Origin: Planobispora rosea
GTDB lineage: Bacteria > Actinomycetota > Actinomycetes > Streptosporangiales > Streptosporangiaceae
NCBI RefSeq assembly: GCF_014648175.1
Contig: NZ_BMQP01000003.1
Coordinates: 279,600 to 322,127 of the forward strand
DNA length: 42,528 nt
Direction: 5' to 3'
The notes under the pieces are model-generated. The model did not search any database and was not told where the DNA came from. It was given only the letters and a program-made list of their open reading frames with translations. Positions 8,647 to 16,450 of the stretch are shown here, piece after piece; position 1 is the first letter of the stretch, and each line of letters begins with the position of its first letter. A program made the translations under genes and the position numbers.

Positions 8647-10140
8647 GTGAACCGGCCGGACGCGCGGACGCTGATCGGCGCGGTCCTCGATCCCGGGAGC
8701 TGGCAGTCGTGGGACCGGCCGCCCGCCGACCCCGCCGAGCCGGGTTCCGACTACGCCGAGGAACTGGCCGCCGCCCGGGCCAAGAGCGGCTACGACGAAT
8801 CGGTGATCTCCGGTGAGGGCCTGCTCGCCGGGCGCCGGGTCGCGGTCGTCGCCTGCGAGTTCTCGTTCCTCGCCGGATCCATCGGGGTGGCCGCCGCCGA
8901 GCGGCTCACCGCCGCGATCGAGCGCGCCACCGCCGAACGGCTCCCGCTGCTGGCCGCGCCCGCCTCCGGCGGCACCCGCATGCAGGAGGGCGCGCTGGCC
9001 TTCACCCAGATGGTGAAGATCACCTCCGCGGTCGCCGCGCACCGCGCCGCCGGCCTGCCGTACGTCGTCTACCTGCGTCACCCCACCACCGGCGGGGTCC
9101 TGGCCTCCTGGGGCTCACTCGGCCACGTCACCGCCGCCGAGCCGGGCGCGCTGATCGGCTTCCTCGGGCCGAGGGTCTTCGAGTCGCTGCACGGCTACCC
9201 CTTCCCCGAGGGCGTGCAGGTGGCCGAGAACCTCTTCGCGAACGGCCTGGTCGACGCCGTCGTCTCCGCGGAGGACGCCCGCAAGATCGCGATCAGGGCG
9301 CTGGCCGTGCTCTGCGCCCCCCGTGACGGCCTGCGGCGCGGGCCCGAGCCCGCGGAGCTCGACGGGGTCCAGCGGGTCGACGCCTGGGACGCCATCACCC
9401 GCTCCCGCCGCGACGACCGGCCCGGCGTGCGGGCGCTGCTCAAGCTCGGCGCGGCCGACGTCACCCCGCTCAACGGCACCGGCGAGGGCGAGAACGACCC
9501 CGGTCTGCTGCTGGCCCTGGCCCGCTTCGGCACGGCTCCCGCGATCGTGCTCGGCCAGGACCGGCGCCGCCAGCGGGCCGAGGCCCCGCTCGGCCCGGCC
9601 GGGCTCCGGGTCGCCCGCCGCGGCATGCGCCTGGCCTCCGAGCTCGGCCTGCCGCTGGTCACCGTGATCGACACCGCCGGGGCCGCGCTCTCCAAGGCGG
9701 CCGAGGAGGGCGGCCTCGCCGCCGAGATCGCCCGCTGCCTGGCCGACCTGGTCGTGCTCGACGCCCCCACCGTCTGCCTGCTGCTCGGCGAGGGCGCCGG
9801 CGGCGCGGCCCTCGCGCTGCTCCCTGCCGACCGGGTGCTGGCCGCCCAGCACGGCTGGCTCTCCCCGCTGCCGCCCGAGGGCGCCTCGGCGATCCTCTAC
9901 CGGAGCGTGGACTTCGCCCCGGAGATCGCCGCGGCCCAGGGCGTGAAGTCCACCGACCTGAAGCGGAACGGCGTCGTGGACCGGATCGTCCCCGAGTTCC
10001 CCGACGCCGCCTACGAGCCGGAGGCGTTCTGCCGCCGGGTCGCCGCCGCGCTGGAGTACGAGATCATCGGGCTGCTGGGGCAGACCCCCGCCGGCCGCCT
10101 CGCCGCCCGGCTCTCCCGCTACCGCAATCTCGGCCGCTGA
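8647..10140 (+). CDS. Fused acyl-CoA carboxylase carboxyltransferase (AccD-AccA type)
   Basis: About 497 residues from the GTG at 8647, which has GGAG seven bases upstream; an alternative GTG at 8614 overlaps the CoA-transferase stop. The first half is AccD-like (GEGLLAGRRVAVVACEFSFLAGSIG, then PASGGTRMQEGALAF), and the second half is AccA-like (RRGMRLASELGLPLVTVIDTAGA, LGEGAGGAALALLPADRVL). The N-terminal zinc finger of bacterial AccD is absent. In acyl-CoA carboxylases this unit transfers the carboxyl group from biotin to acyl-CoA. No biotin carboxylase or biotin carrier gene lies in the window, so it must borrow partners or act on a different chemistry. It forms an operon with the CoA-transferase. 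Confidence 0.85.
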   Translation: MNRPDARTLIGAVLDPGSWQSWDRPPADPAEPGSDYAEELAAARAKSGYDESVISGEGLLAGRRVAVVACEFSFLAGSIGVAAAERLTAAIERATAERLPLLAAPASGGTRMQEGALAFTQMVKITSAVAAHRAAGLPYVVYLRHPTTGGVLASWGSLGHVTAAEPGALIGFLGPRVFESLHGYPFPEGVQVAENLFANGLVDAVVSAEDARKIAIRALAVLCAPRDGLRRGPEPAELDGVQRVDAWDAITRSRRDDRPGVRALLKLGAADVTPLNGTGEGENDPGLLLALARFGTAPAIVLGQDRRRQRAEAPLGPAGLRVARRGMRLASELGLPLVTVIDTAGAALSKAAEEGGLAAEIARCLADLVVLDAPTVCLLLGEGAGGAALALLPADRVLAAQHGWLSPLPPEGASAILYRSVDFAPEIAAAQGVKSTDLKRNGVVDRIVPEFPDAAYEPEAFCRRVAAALEYEIIGLLGQTPAGRLAARLSRYRNLGR

Positions 10141-10150
10141 CCGGAGGGCC

Positions 10151-10176
10151 GGCCCGCCTGCGCGAGCAGGACGGCC
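10151..10176. terminator. Candidate bidirectional hairpin terminator with GCGA tetraloop
   Basis: Between the convergent carboxyltransferase and anti-sigma genes, GGCC (10151-10154) pairs with GGCC (10173-10176) and CCTGC (10157-10161) pairs with GCAGG (10166-10170) around a GCGA loop, with a 2x2 mismatch between the two stems. GCGA is a stable GNRA tetraloop. No U-tract is seen. Confidence 0.45.
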
Positions 10177-10207
10177 CGGGGCCGGCCGGGCCGGCGCGTC
10201 CCGCCGG

Positions 10208-11392
10208 TCACCCGTCCTTCCCGCTCTTCCCGGCGGAGTCCGCCCTGACCCTGTACCGCCACAGCTCTGCGCCGTCCGCGCCGAAGCCGACGTACACGGC
10301 GCCGTCCCGGAACGGCTCGGCGCCGCGGGGGAGCCGTCCGCCGAACACGCGCACGCCCTGGCCGGGGAATCCGCCGGCCGTGGAGACCGAGACCCGCTCC
10401 CCCCCGATCCGCAGCTCCACCCGGGCAGTCTCCTCGTCGGTGTAGCCGTACCACAGGCCGGGCACCGCCTGACCGGCGCCGCCCCAGACCCTGACGGGGG
10501 CCCTGATCTCCTTCGCGAGCTGTCGCAGGTCGGCTCCGAGAGTGAGGTGCGGGTGCGTGTCCGCCATCCCCACCGTGGCGTCGCCTCTGCGGACGGCCAC
10601 GCAGCCGCTCCCGGTGAGGTGCACGGTGACGTCGTCCACCAGCGGGAGGCCGGAGCCCCGCGGGGCGGGGTCATCGTGACAGGCCCGGCCGGGAGGCCGT
10701 TCCAGCCGCTGGAGCGTCCGCCCCCGCTCGTCGGCGAAGGCGAAAGCGGCGATCTTCACCGCCCCGGGATAACGCACGACCCACACGGGCGCCTGGACGC
10801 CCTCCCGCCGCAGGACCGCGCCGGGCAAGCTCCGGCCGTCCTCGGTGACCGCGGTGACCGCGGTGACCGCGTCCGCGGCCACACCGTAGAGGGTCAGATC
10901 GGCGCCGCTGGAGAAACCACCGCCGGTCCCCCCGACCAGCGCGGCGAACCTCTCCGGGCCGAGGGGGGCGAGCACGTTGCACCAGTGGGCCCGGCCCTGC
11001 CCGCGCCCGGCGGGCAGGGCGCAGAGCCGTGAGCCCCGCCCGCCGGGCGCGGCGCTGAACCACACGTGGGACAGGCCGGTGCCGCCGGGTACCGTCAGCA
11101 CCTCTCCGGCCGGCGGGTCCCGTCGCAGCGCCTGTTCCAGGAGCGGGCCGGCACCTTCGGCGAAGGTGGCGACCGTGGTCCCGTCACCGTCACCGTCGCC
11201 GCCCCCGACGAGGCCGGTGCCGAGGACCAGCGCCAGACTCGCGGCCACGGCCGGGACCGCCAGCAGCGCCACGCGCCGCAGACGGGCGCCCCGGCGCCGT
11301 TCCCGGACGCCGAGCCAGGCCCCCGAGGCGGCGGTGAAGGTCTGGGCACGGGCCTCGAGCGCGGCACGCAGGCGGTCTTCGAGCTCGTTCAC
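10208..11392 (-). CDS. Membrane-anchored partner of ECF sigma factor (putative anti-sigma/sensor)
   Basis: A 394-residue protein whose GTG start overlaps the stop of the upstream sigma gene by four bases (GTGA), with an AGGAGG ribosome site inside the end of the sigma gene. A short cytoplasmic N-terminus (NELEDRLRAALEARA) leads to one membrane helix at about residues 41-63, then a long extracytoplasmic part. No HxxxCxxC zinc anti-sigma motif is present, so this is not a ZAS protein. Position and topology suggest it controls the sigma factor or senses an envelope signal; this is an inference from context. The extracellular part is not recognised. Confidence 0.65.
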   Translation of the reverse strand: MNELEDRLRAALEARAQTFTAASGAWLGVRERRRGARLRRVALLAVPAVAASLALVLGTGLVGGGDGDGDGTTVATFAEGAGPLLEQALRRDPPAGEVLTVPGGTGLSHVWFSAAPGGRGSRLCALPAGRGQGRAHWCNVLAPLGPERFAALVGGTGGGFSSGADLTLYGVAADAVTAVTAVTEDGRSLPGAVLRREGVQAPVWVVRYPGAVKIAAFAFADERGRTLQRLERPPGRACHDDPAPRGSGLPLVDDVTVHLTGSGCVAVRRGDATVGMADTHPHLTLGADLRQLAKEIRAPVRVWGGAGQAVPGLWYGYTDEETARVELRIGGERVSVSTAGGFPGQGVRVFGGRLPRGAEPFRDGAVYVGFGADGAELWRYRVRADSAGKSGKDG

Positions 11393-11889
11393 GAGTCCTC
11401 CTTCAGGGCCCGGCCGAGGGCCGACAGGCCGCGGCTCGTATGTGTCTTGACGGAGCCGGGGGAGACGCCCATCGTCTCGGCGATCTCCCGCTCGGACAGA
11501 TCCAGCCAGTAGCGCAGCACCAGGGCCTCGCGCTGGCGGCGGGGCAGGCGGTCGACGGCGGCCAGGAGCTCCCGGTGCTCCTCGGCGACGAGCACCGCGT
11601 GCTCGCCGCCGCGCGCGGGCGCGGGAGGCTCCGGCGGGCGGAGCCGTACCAGGCGTAGATGGCGCAGCCGGTTGCGGGTCAGGTTGCACACGATGGAACG
11701 GACGTAGGCGACGGCCGCGCCGTCGTCCCGTAGCCGGGACCAGCGCGCGTGGAGGCGGGCGAACGCCTCCTGGGCGATGTCCTCCGGATCGTCGGCGCCG
11801 AGGAGTCCGGCCAGGCGCACCATCGACTGATGGTGCGCGGCGAACAGCTCGGCGAACGAGGGAGGTGCCACGGTGGGAAGATCGATCAC
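11389..11889 (-). CDS. ECF RNA polymerase sigma factor (SigE family type)
   Basis: A 166-residue sigma-70 family protein. Region 2 reads LFAAHHQSMVRLAGLL and DPEDIAQEAFARLHARW; region 4 reads RLPRRQREALVLRYW and IAETMGVSPGSVKTHTSRGL, a helix-turn-helix that binds the -35 element. The short length and this wording fit the SigE-like ECF group common in actinomycetes. The start is a GTG at 11889; no strong ribosome site is visible, and the next in-frame GTG is seven codons downstream. It is coupled to the downstream membrane protein. A GTCAAC-like motif about 40 bases upstream (near 11922) could be part of an autoregulated promoter, but this is weak. Confidence 0.85.
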   Translation of the reverse strand: MIDLPTVAPPSFAELFAAHHQSMVRLAGLLGADDPEDIAQEAFARLHARWSRLRDDGAAVAYVRSIVCNLTRNRLRHLRLVRLRPPEPPAPARGGEHAVLVAEEHRELLAAVDRLPRRQREALVLRYWLDLSEREIAETMGVSPGSVKTHTSRGLSALGRALKEDS

Positions 11890-12001
11890 ATCAGCGAGAC
11901 ACCTGGACGCGCCCGCGGTTGACAGGACCTCGGAAAGCCGACGGGCGGGCGGAGAGGGACCGCGGGCGCGCGTGCAGGGCCGGAGGCCGGAGCGGAAGGG
12001 G

Positions 12002-12433
12002 TCAGGGCTCGGTCCGGGAGGGGGAGAGCGGGACGGGGATGCGCTCGATCCGCAGGGAGACGACCTCCTCGCGCGGGACGACCACCTCGTAGGCGCCGTG
12101 GTCCACCATCCAGTAGCCCAGCGCCTCGGCCTTCATCCCGCTGTGCCCGGTGTAGGCGATGTGCAGGCCCTCCTCGCCGTTCTCCTCCGAGACGTCGAGC
12201 ACCAGGCACGGCTCGCCGCCGAACGCGCCGACGGTGCGGACCAGCACCAGCCAGTCGAGGGACGCGCGGCCGACCACGGCCCGCCAGTATCCGGAGACCG
12301 GCTCGAAGCCCTCCTGGGCCTCCTCGCTGAACAGCACGACCTCGCTGGAGCCCGGCCCCAGCGCCGCGGCGTAGGTCCGCTCCCGGTACCGGGCGACGAA
12401 CCCCGACACCACCGGCTCGATTTCCTCACTCAT
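12002..12433 (-). CDS. Uncharacterised protein, last gene of a leftward operon
   Basis: A 143-residue acidic protein starting MSEEIEPVVSGFVARYRERTYAAAL. I do not recognise a family. It has no signal peptide or membrane helix, a single cysteine in GEPCLVLDVSEENGEEG, and alternating strands that suggest a small alpha/beta fold. Its ATG overlaps the previous gene's stop by four bases (ATGA), so the two proteins are made together and may interact. A toxin/immunity-like or substrate-binding pair is conceivable but not supported by any motif. Confidence 0.6.
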   Translation of the reverse strand: MSEEIEPVVSGFVARYRERTYAAALGPGSSEVVLFSEEAQEGFEPVSGYWRAVVGRASLDWLVLVRTVGAFGGEPCLVLDVSEENGEEGLHIAYTGHSGMKAEALGYWMVDHGAYEVVVPREEVVSLRIERIPVPLSPSRTEP

Positions 12434-12903
12434 GGGGCGGGCCGCCAGGTGAGGCCGTCGTAGACGCCGAAGAGACGCTCTCCGGCGTCGGCGGTCACGT
12501 GAATGATCTCGGCTCCCGGGGGGATCGGCATCGGCATGGTGTGGAACTGCGGCACGACGTGCTCGCGCGAGGTGGTGAAGCCGTTCCCGGCGAACGGCGG
12601 CGAATCGTTCCAATCGCCGCCCATGTGCGGGCCGTAGGGGACGACGTAGGTGTCCACATCCCGGGCGAACCACCGCATGAGATAGATCTCAGGCACCGTG
12701 ACGGTCAGCTCGGATCCTTCGAACCCCAGGTCGAGGCCCATGAAGAGGAGCGCGGGAGTGGTCAGTCTGACGCAGTCCTGAACCCTGTAGACGTATCCCG
12801 AGATCACGGTCCGTTTGCCGGACATGTAGGGCAGAAGCAGTCGAGGGGGGATGACCTTCTGCATCTGCGTTCTACGTCCAGGTGGTTCACTCACATGTCG
12901 CAT
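12430..12903 (-). CDS. Uncharacterised protein, third gene of the operon
   Basis: About 157 residues from the ATG at 12903; an ATG at 12864 and a GTG at 12894 are alternative starts, and none has a clear ribosome site. The frame lies 16 bases after the nitrilase-family gene and overlaps the next gene by four bases. The protein is soluble, rich in beta-type sequence (VISGYVYRVQDCVRL, SELTVTVPEIYLMRWFARDV) and ends in an AEIIHVTADAGERLFGVYDG segment. I do not recognise the family. Its base composition is less GC-rich near the 5' end than the neighbours. Confidence 0.55.
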   Translation of the reverse strand: MRHVSEPPGRRTQMQKVIPPRLLLPYMSGKRTVISGYVYRVQDCVRLTTPALLFMGLDLGFEGSELTVTVPEIYLMRWFARDVDTYVVPYGPHMGGDWNDSPPFAGNGFTTSREHVVPQFHTMPMPIPPGAEIIHVTADAGERLFGVYDGLTWRPAP

Positions 12904-12919
12904 TTTACGATCTGTTGAC

Positions 12920-13759
12920 TCAGAGCCGTCGGTGTTCCAGGCAGGGCAGGGCATTACGGGTGACAATCGTGATCTGCGGGTCGAGGACGCAGGTCTGCAC
13001 GGCCGGTGCCGGGCCGAGGTCGGCGCGGACCACGCCCATGGGGTCGACCAGCATGCTGCGGCCGATCCCGAAGCCGTCCCCGGCGTCCGGGTTCGGCGCC
13101 TGGCCCACGGCCGCCACCCAGGTCGTGTTCTCGACCGCGCGGGCCCGCACCAGGGTCGCCCAGTGCTCCTCCTTCATCGGCCCCGACCCCCACGCGGCGA
13201 TCACCGCGAACAGGTCGGCGCCGCGGTCCACCAGGGCCCGGGTCAGCTCGGGGAAGCGGATGTCGTAGCAGGTCACCAGCCCGACCCGGAGCCCGGCCAG
13301 CTCGGTGACGACCGGCTCGTCCCCGGGGACGACCAGCGCGGACTCGCGCGCCCCGAAGGAGTCGAACAGGTGGATCTTCCGGTAGGCAGCCCTGATCCCC
13401 CCGTCGGGGCCGAGGGCCACCGCGGTGTTGTACACCCGGGCCGCGCCGGTGCCGCCCGCCCGGGCCGCGCCGGTGTCGCCCGCCTGGGCTGCGCCGGGGC
13501 CGGTCGCGGGCTCGAACACCCCGGCGACGACGGACACGCCGTGCTCCCGGGCGGCCTCGGCCAGGCCGGTGACGAACGGCCCGTCCAGCGGCTCGGCCAG
13601 GTCGAGGATGCGCTTGCCGTACCGGGTGAGGGTGGCCTCGGGGAGGATCGCCAACTCGGCGCCGTCCTCGGCGGCCCGCGCGAGGGAGGTCCGGACCTGG
13701 CGGAGGTTGACGCCGGGATCCTCGGAGACCGGGATCTGGCACAGGGCGATGCGAGTCAC
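12920..13759 (-). CDS. Carbon-nitrogen hydrolase (nitrilase superfamily)
   Basis: A 279-residue protein with the complete Glu-Lys-Cys triad of the superfamily: Glu41 in ILPEATL, Lys128 in YRKIHLFD and Cys164 in LVTCYDIRFPE. Length and wording resemble omega-amidase/Nit-type amidohydrolases, which cleave small C-N bonds in deaminated amides or similar compounds; the exact substrate is open. The GTG start overlaps the stop of the upstream DUF418 gene by four bases. An 8-residue repeat (GAA.AGDT, GAARAGGT, GAAR) is inserted at residues 89-108, between the Glu and Lys motifs, where most relatives are shorter. Confidence 0.9.
   Translation of the reverse strand: MTRIALCQIPVSEDPGVNLRQVRTSLARAAEDGAELAILPEATLTRYGKRILDLAEPLDGPFVTGLAEAAREHGVSVVAGVFEPATGPGAAQAGDTGAARAGGTGAARVYNTAVALGPDGGIRAAYRKIHLFDSFGARESALVVPGDEPVVTELAGLRVGLVTCYDIRFPELTRALVDRGADLFAVIAAWGSGPMKEEHWATLVRARAVENTTWVAAVGQAPNPDAGDGFGIGRSMLVDPMGVVRADLGPAPAVQTCVLDPQITIVTRNALPCLEHRRL
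13435..13502. repeat. In-frame 24-bp tandem repeat inside the nitrilase gene
   Basis: Three degenerate copies of a 24-bp unit encode an eight-residue Gly/Ala/Thr repeat in a surface loop between catalytic motifs. The copies keep the reading frame. Confidence 0.7.
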
Positions 13760-14775
13760 GTCTGCGACTTTATCCGGCGATTCGGAACTCGTTCCATCCA
13801 CGTCAGACACCGCCACAGCCATTCCAGCGGACCGTACCGGAACCTGGCCAGCCACCACCGGCTGAACACCACCTGCGCGATCAGCACGGCGAGGGCGAGC
13901 CCGGCCACGCTGAGCCGGGTCGGGTCGGCGGTCAGCAGCGGCAGGGACAGGAGGATGATCGGTGTGCTGGCCAGATAGTTCGTCAGCGCCATCCGGCCGA
14001 GCGGGTTGAGCACCGCCTCCAGCGGGCCGCGCAGCCGGGTGCGCAGCAGGAGCAGCAGCCCGGTGCAGTAGGCGGCCGCGCACGCCAGCGGGGCGGCGAC
14101 GAACAGGCCCGGGTAGGACAGGTCCGGGTCGTCGCGCGAGGCGTTCCACACCACGACGAGCCCCGCGGCCAGCACCGTGCCGCTCAGGAAGGCGGGCGGC
14201 AGCAGGCGCGGACCCGGGCGGTACTCCATCAGGGCCATGCCGAGCAGGAACATCGCGGGGATCAGGACCACCACGAACACGCGCTCACCGAGGAGGCCGC
14301 CGAAGACCGCGCCGTCGACGACGTGCCCGCCGTTGGCGTAGACCGCCCACGCCGTCGTGACGGCTCCGAGCACCAGTACGGCCGCGCGCGGCAGGAACGA
14401 GGCGGGCAGCAGCACCAGCGCGCCGAAGACGGCGTACGGCAGGAGCACCTCGCCCGGGTTCACGCTCCAGTGGACCGCGCCGAAGCAGGCCAGCACCGCC
14501 AGCCTGCGCAGCAACGCCAGGCGGGGACGGTCCGTGCGCTCGGCCGCCGAGCGCAGGAACAGCACGAAGCTCACGCCGAAGAGGAACGAGAAGATCGGGT
14601 AGAAGCGGCCCTGGAACAGGTTCTCCACCACCCAGTCGACCGGCCCCCGCTCCACGGACCGCGGGTCGCCCGACTCGGCCAGGTGCCCGACCGTGTGCTG
14701 CCAGGTGTTGACCAGCATGATCCCGCAGATCGCGAAACCCCGGAGGGCGTCCAGCTCGTGCAGCCTGCGCGTCAC
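13756..14775 (-). CDS. DUF418 family integral membrane protein
   Basis: A 339-residue protein with about nine hydrophobic helices. It begins RLHELDALRGFAICGIMLVN, the N-terminal signature of the YeiB/DUF418 group and of related acyltransferase-like membrane proteins, and ends with NPLGRMALTNYLASTPIIL and FSRWWLARFRYGPLEWLWR, the classical DUF418 C-terminal motifs. The function of the family is unknown; it is thought to be a membrane transport or acyl-modification protein. It is the first gene of the leftward operon and is coupled to the nitrilase gene by a GTGA overlap. Confidence 0.85.
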   Translation of the reverse strand: MTRRLHELDALRGFAICGIMLVNTWQHTVGHLAESGDPRSVERGPVDWVVENLFQGRFYPIFSFLFGVSFVLFLRSAAERTDRPRLALLRRLAVLACFGAVHWSVNPGEVLLPYAVFGALVLLPASFLPRAAVLVLGAVTTAWAVYANGGHVVDGAVFGGLLGERVFVVVLIPAMFLLGMALMEYRPGPRLLPPAFLSGTVLAAGLVVVWNASRDDPDLSYPGLFVAAPLACAAAYCTGLLLLLRTRLRGPLEAVLNPLGRMALTNYLASTPIILLSLPLLTADPTRLSVAGLALAVLIAQVVFSRWWLARFRYGPLEWLWRCLTWMERVPNRRIKSQT

Positions 14776-14909
14776 CTGGTCACCTGCCCCGCAGGCCGCG
14801 CGGACGTGCCGATCCGGAATCCGATCACGGGTTCAACGTAGCGCCCCGGTCCGTCCGCCGCAGCCTCGGTCTGCACGGCGCCCCGCCCGTGTCTCGTCAT
14901 GCGGGACAT

Positions 14910-14953
14910 CGTCTTGCCGTACCGGATGACACGTCTTGCCGTACCGGATGACA
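14910..14953. repeat. Perfect 22-bp tandem direct repeat containing a dyad, in a divergent promoter region
   Basis: Two identical 22-bp units lie end to end (14910-14931 and 14932-14953). Each holds an imperfect dyad centred on GTAC with outer arms GTC and GAC (pattern GTCnTnCnGTACnGnAnGAC). This looks like a double operator between the DUF418 operon and the beta-glucosidase gene. A more degraded third copy may precede it at 14891-14910. Confidence 0.65.
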
Positions 14954-15037
14954 CGCCGGTAGCGTCGGCCGCGATCGAGCGGAGCCCCGGCCGGGGCGTC
15001 CCGGCGGTGCGGCCACCATGTACTGGAGTGATCGAAG

Positions 15038-16450
15038 ATGACGGCGACCGGGGAACGTCCCGACGCGGTGGGAGCGCTCCCACAAGGATTCGTGTGGGGC
15101 GTGGCCACCTCGGCCTACCAGATCGAGGGTGCCGTGACCGCCGACGGCCGGGGGCCGTCGATCTGGGACGCCTTCTGCCGGATCCCCGGGGCGGTGGCGG
15201 CCGGGGAGACCGGTGAGCACGCCTGCGACCACTACCGCCGCTGGCCGGAGGACATGGCGCTGCTGGCCGGTCTCGGCGCCGGGGCCTACCGGTTCTCGGT
15301 GGCCTGGCCGCGCGTGTTCCCCGAGGGGACCGGCCGCGTCAACCAGCGCGGCCTCGACTTCTACCGGCGCCTGGTCGAGGGGCTCAACGCCCGGGGCGTC
15401 ACCCCCTTCCTCACCCTCTACCACTGGGACCTGCCCCAGGCTCTGGAGGAGCGCGGCGGCTGGCGGGTCCGCGACACCGCCGAGTACTTCGCCGACTACG
15501 CCGCGACCGTGCACGAGGCCCTCGACGGCGTGCCGTACTGGATCACGCTGAACGAGCCCTACTGCTCCTCGATCACCGGATACGCCGAAGGCCGCCACGC
15601 GCCCGGCGCCCGGGAGGGGCACGGCGCCCTCGCCGCGGCCCACCACCTGCTCGTCGGCCACGGCCTGGCGACCGCCCGCCTGCGGGAACGCACCCGCGAG
15701 GGCGAGCGGATCGGCGTCACCCTCAACATGTCCCCGGCGGTGCCCGCGAGCCCGTCCGCCGAGGACGCCGCCGCCGCCCGGCGGATGGATCTGATGGTCA
15801 ACCGGCAGTTCACCGAGCCGCTGCTCGGCGCCGCCTACCCGGCCGACACGGCCGAGGTCTACGGGGAGATCAGCGACTTCTCCTTCCGCCGGGAGGGCGA
15901 CCTGGAGATCATCTCGGCGCCGCTGGACTTCCTCGGGGTGAACTACTACTACCCGATCCACGCCGCCGCGGCGCCGTACGGCCAGCCCGACCCGGCCCTG
16001 CGCTCCGCCTACGACATCGGCGTGCGCACGGTCGCCCCGGACGGGCCGCCGGTCAGCGGCCTCGGCTGGCGCGTCGAACCGCGCGGCCTCTACGACACCC
16101 TGACCGGCCTGGCCGGCCGTTTCCCCGGACTGCCCCCGATCTTCATCACCGAGAACGGGTACGGCGGCGGCGGGGAACTCGACGACACCGGCCGCATCTC
16201 CTACCTGGAGCAGCACGTGGCCGCCACGCGCGAGGCCGTCGCCGCCGGCGTGGACGTCCGCGGCTACTTCTGCTGGTCGCTGCTGGACAACTTCGAGTGG
16301 GCCCGGGGCTATGCCGCCCGCTTCGGTCTCGTGCACGTCGACTACGCCACCCAGGCCCGCACGCCCAAGGCCAGCTACCGCTGGTACCGCGACGTCATCG
16401 CCGCTCAGTCGTCGCCGTCGGCGGTCTCCCGCTCGGCCAGCGCCCGGTAG
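15038..16450 (+). CDS. GH1 family beta-glucosidase
   Basis: A 470-residue glycoside hydrolase family 1 enzyme of usual length, without signal peptide, so cytoplasmic. The acid/base Glu173 is in TLNEPY and the nucleophile Glu372 in ITENGYG; the N-terminal GFVWGVATSAYQIEGA and the C-terminal SLLDNFEWARGYAARFGLV are also diagnostic. In actinomycetes such enzymes hydrolyse imported cello-oligosaccharides or other beta-glucosides to glucose. A perfect CebR-type palindrome lies 31 bases inside the gene. The 3' end overlaps the convergent SWIM gene by 46 bases. No ABC sugar transporter is adjacent in this window. Confidence 0.95.
   Translation: MTATGERPDAVGALPQGFVWGVATSAYQIEGAVTADGRGPSIWDAFCRIPGAVAAGETGEHACDHYRRWPEDMALLAGLGAGAYRFSVAWPRVFPEGTGRVNQRGLDFYRRLVEGLNARGVTPFLTLYHWDLPQALEERGGWRVRDTAEYFADYAATVHEALDGVPYWITLNEPYCSSITGYAEGRHAPGAREGHGALAAAHHLLVGHGLATARLRERTREGERIGVTLNMSPAVPASPSAEDAAAARRMDLMVNRQFTEPLLGAAYPADTAEVYGEISDFSFRREGDLEIISAPLDFLGVNYYYPIHAAAAPYGQPDPALRSAYDIGVRTVAPDGPPVSGLGWRVEPRGLYDTLTGLAGRFPGLPPIFITENGYGGGGELDDTGRISYLEQHVAATREAVAAGVDVRGYFCWSLLDNFEWARGYAARFGLVHVDYATQARTPKASYRWYRDVIAAQSSPSAVSRSASAR
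15069..15082. promoter_or_regulatory. CebR/CelR-type LacI-family operator within the beta-glucosidase coding region
   Basis: The 14-bp perfect palindrome TGGGAGCGCTCCCA is the consensus bound by the cellobiose-responsive LacI-family repressors CebR/CelR of actinomycetes. It lies inside codons 11-15 of the GH1 gene. Because the GH1 fold motif begins right after it, moving the start downstream does not look possible, so the operator is intragenic and would block transcription as a roadblock. No cebR gene is in the window. Confidence 0.85.
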
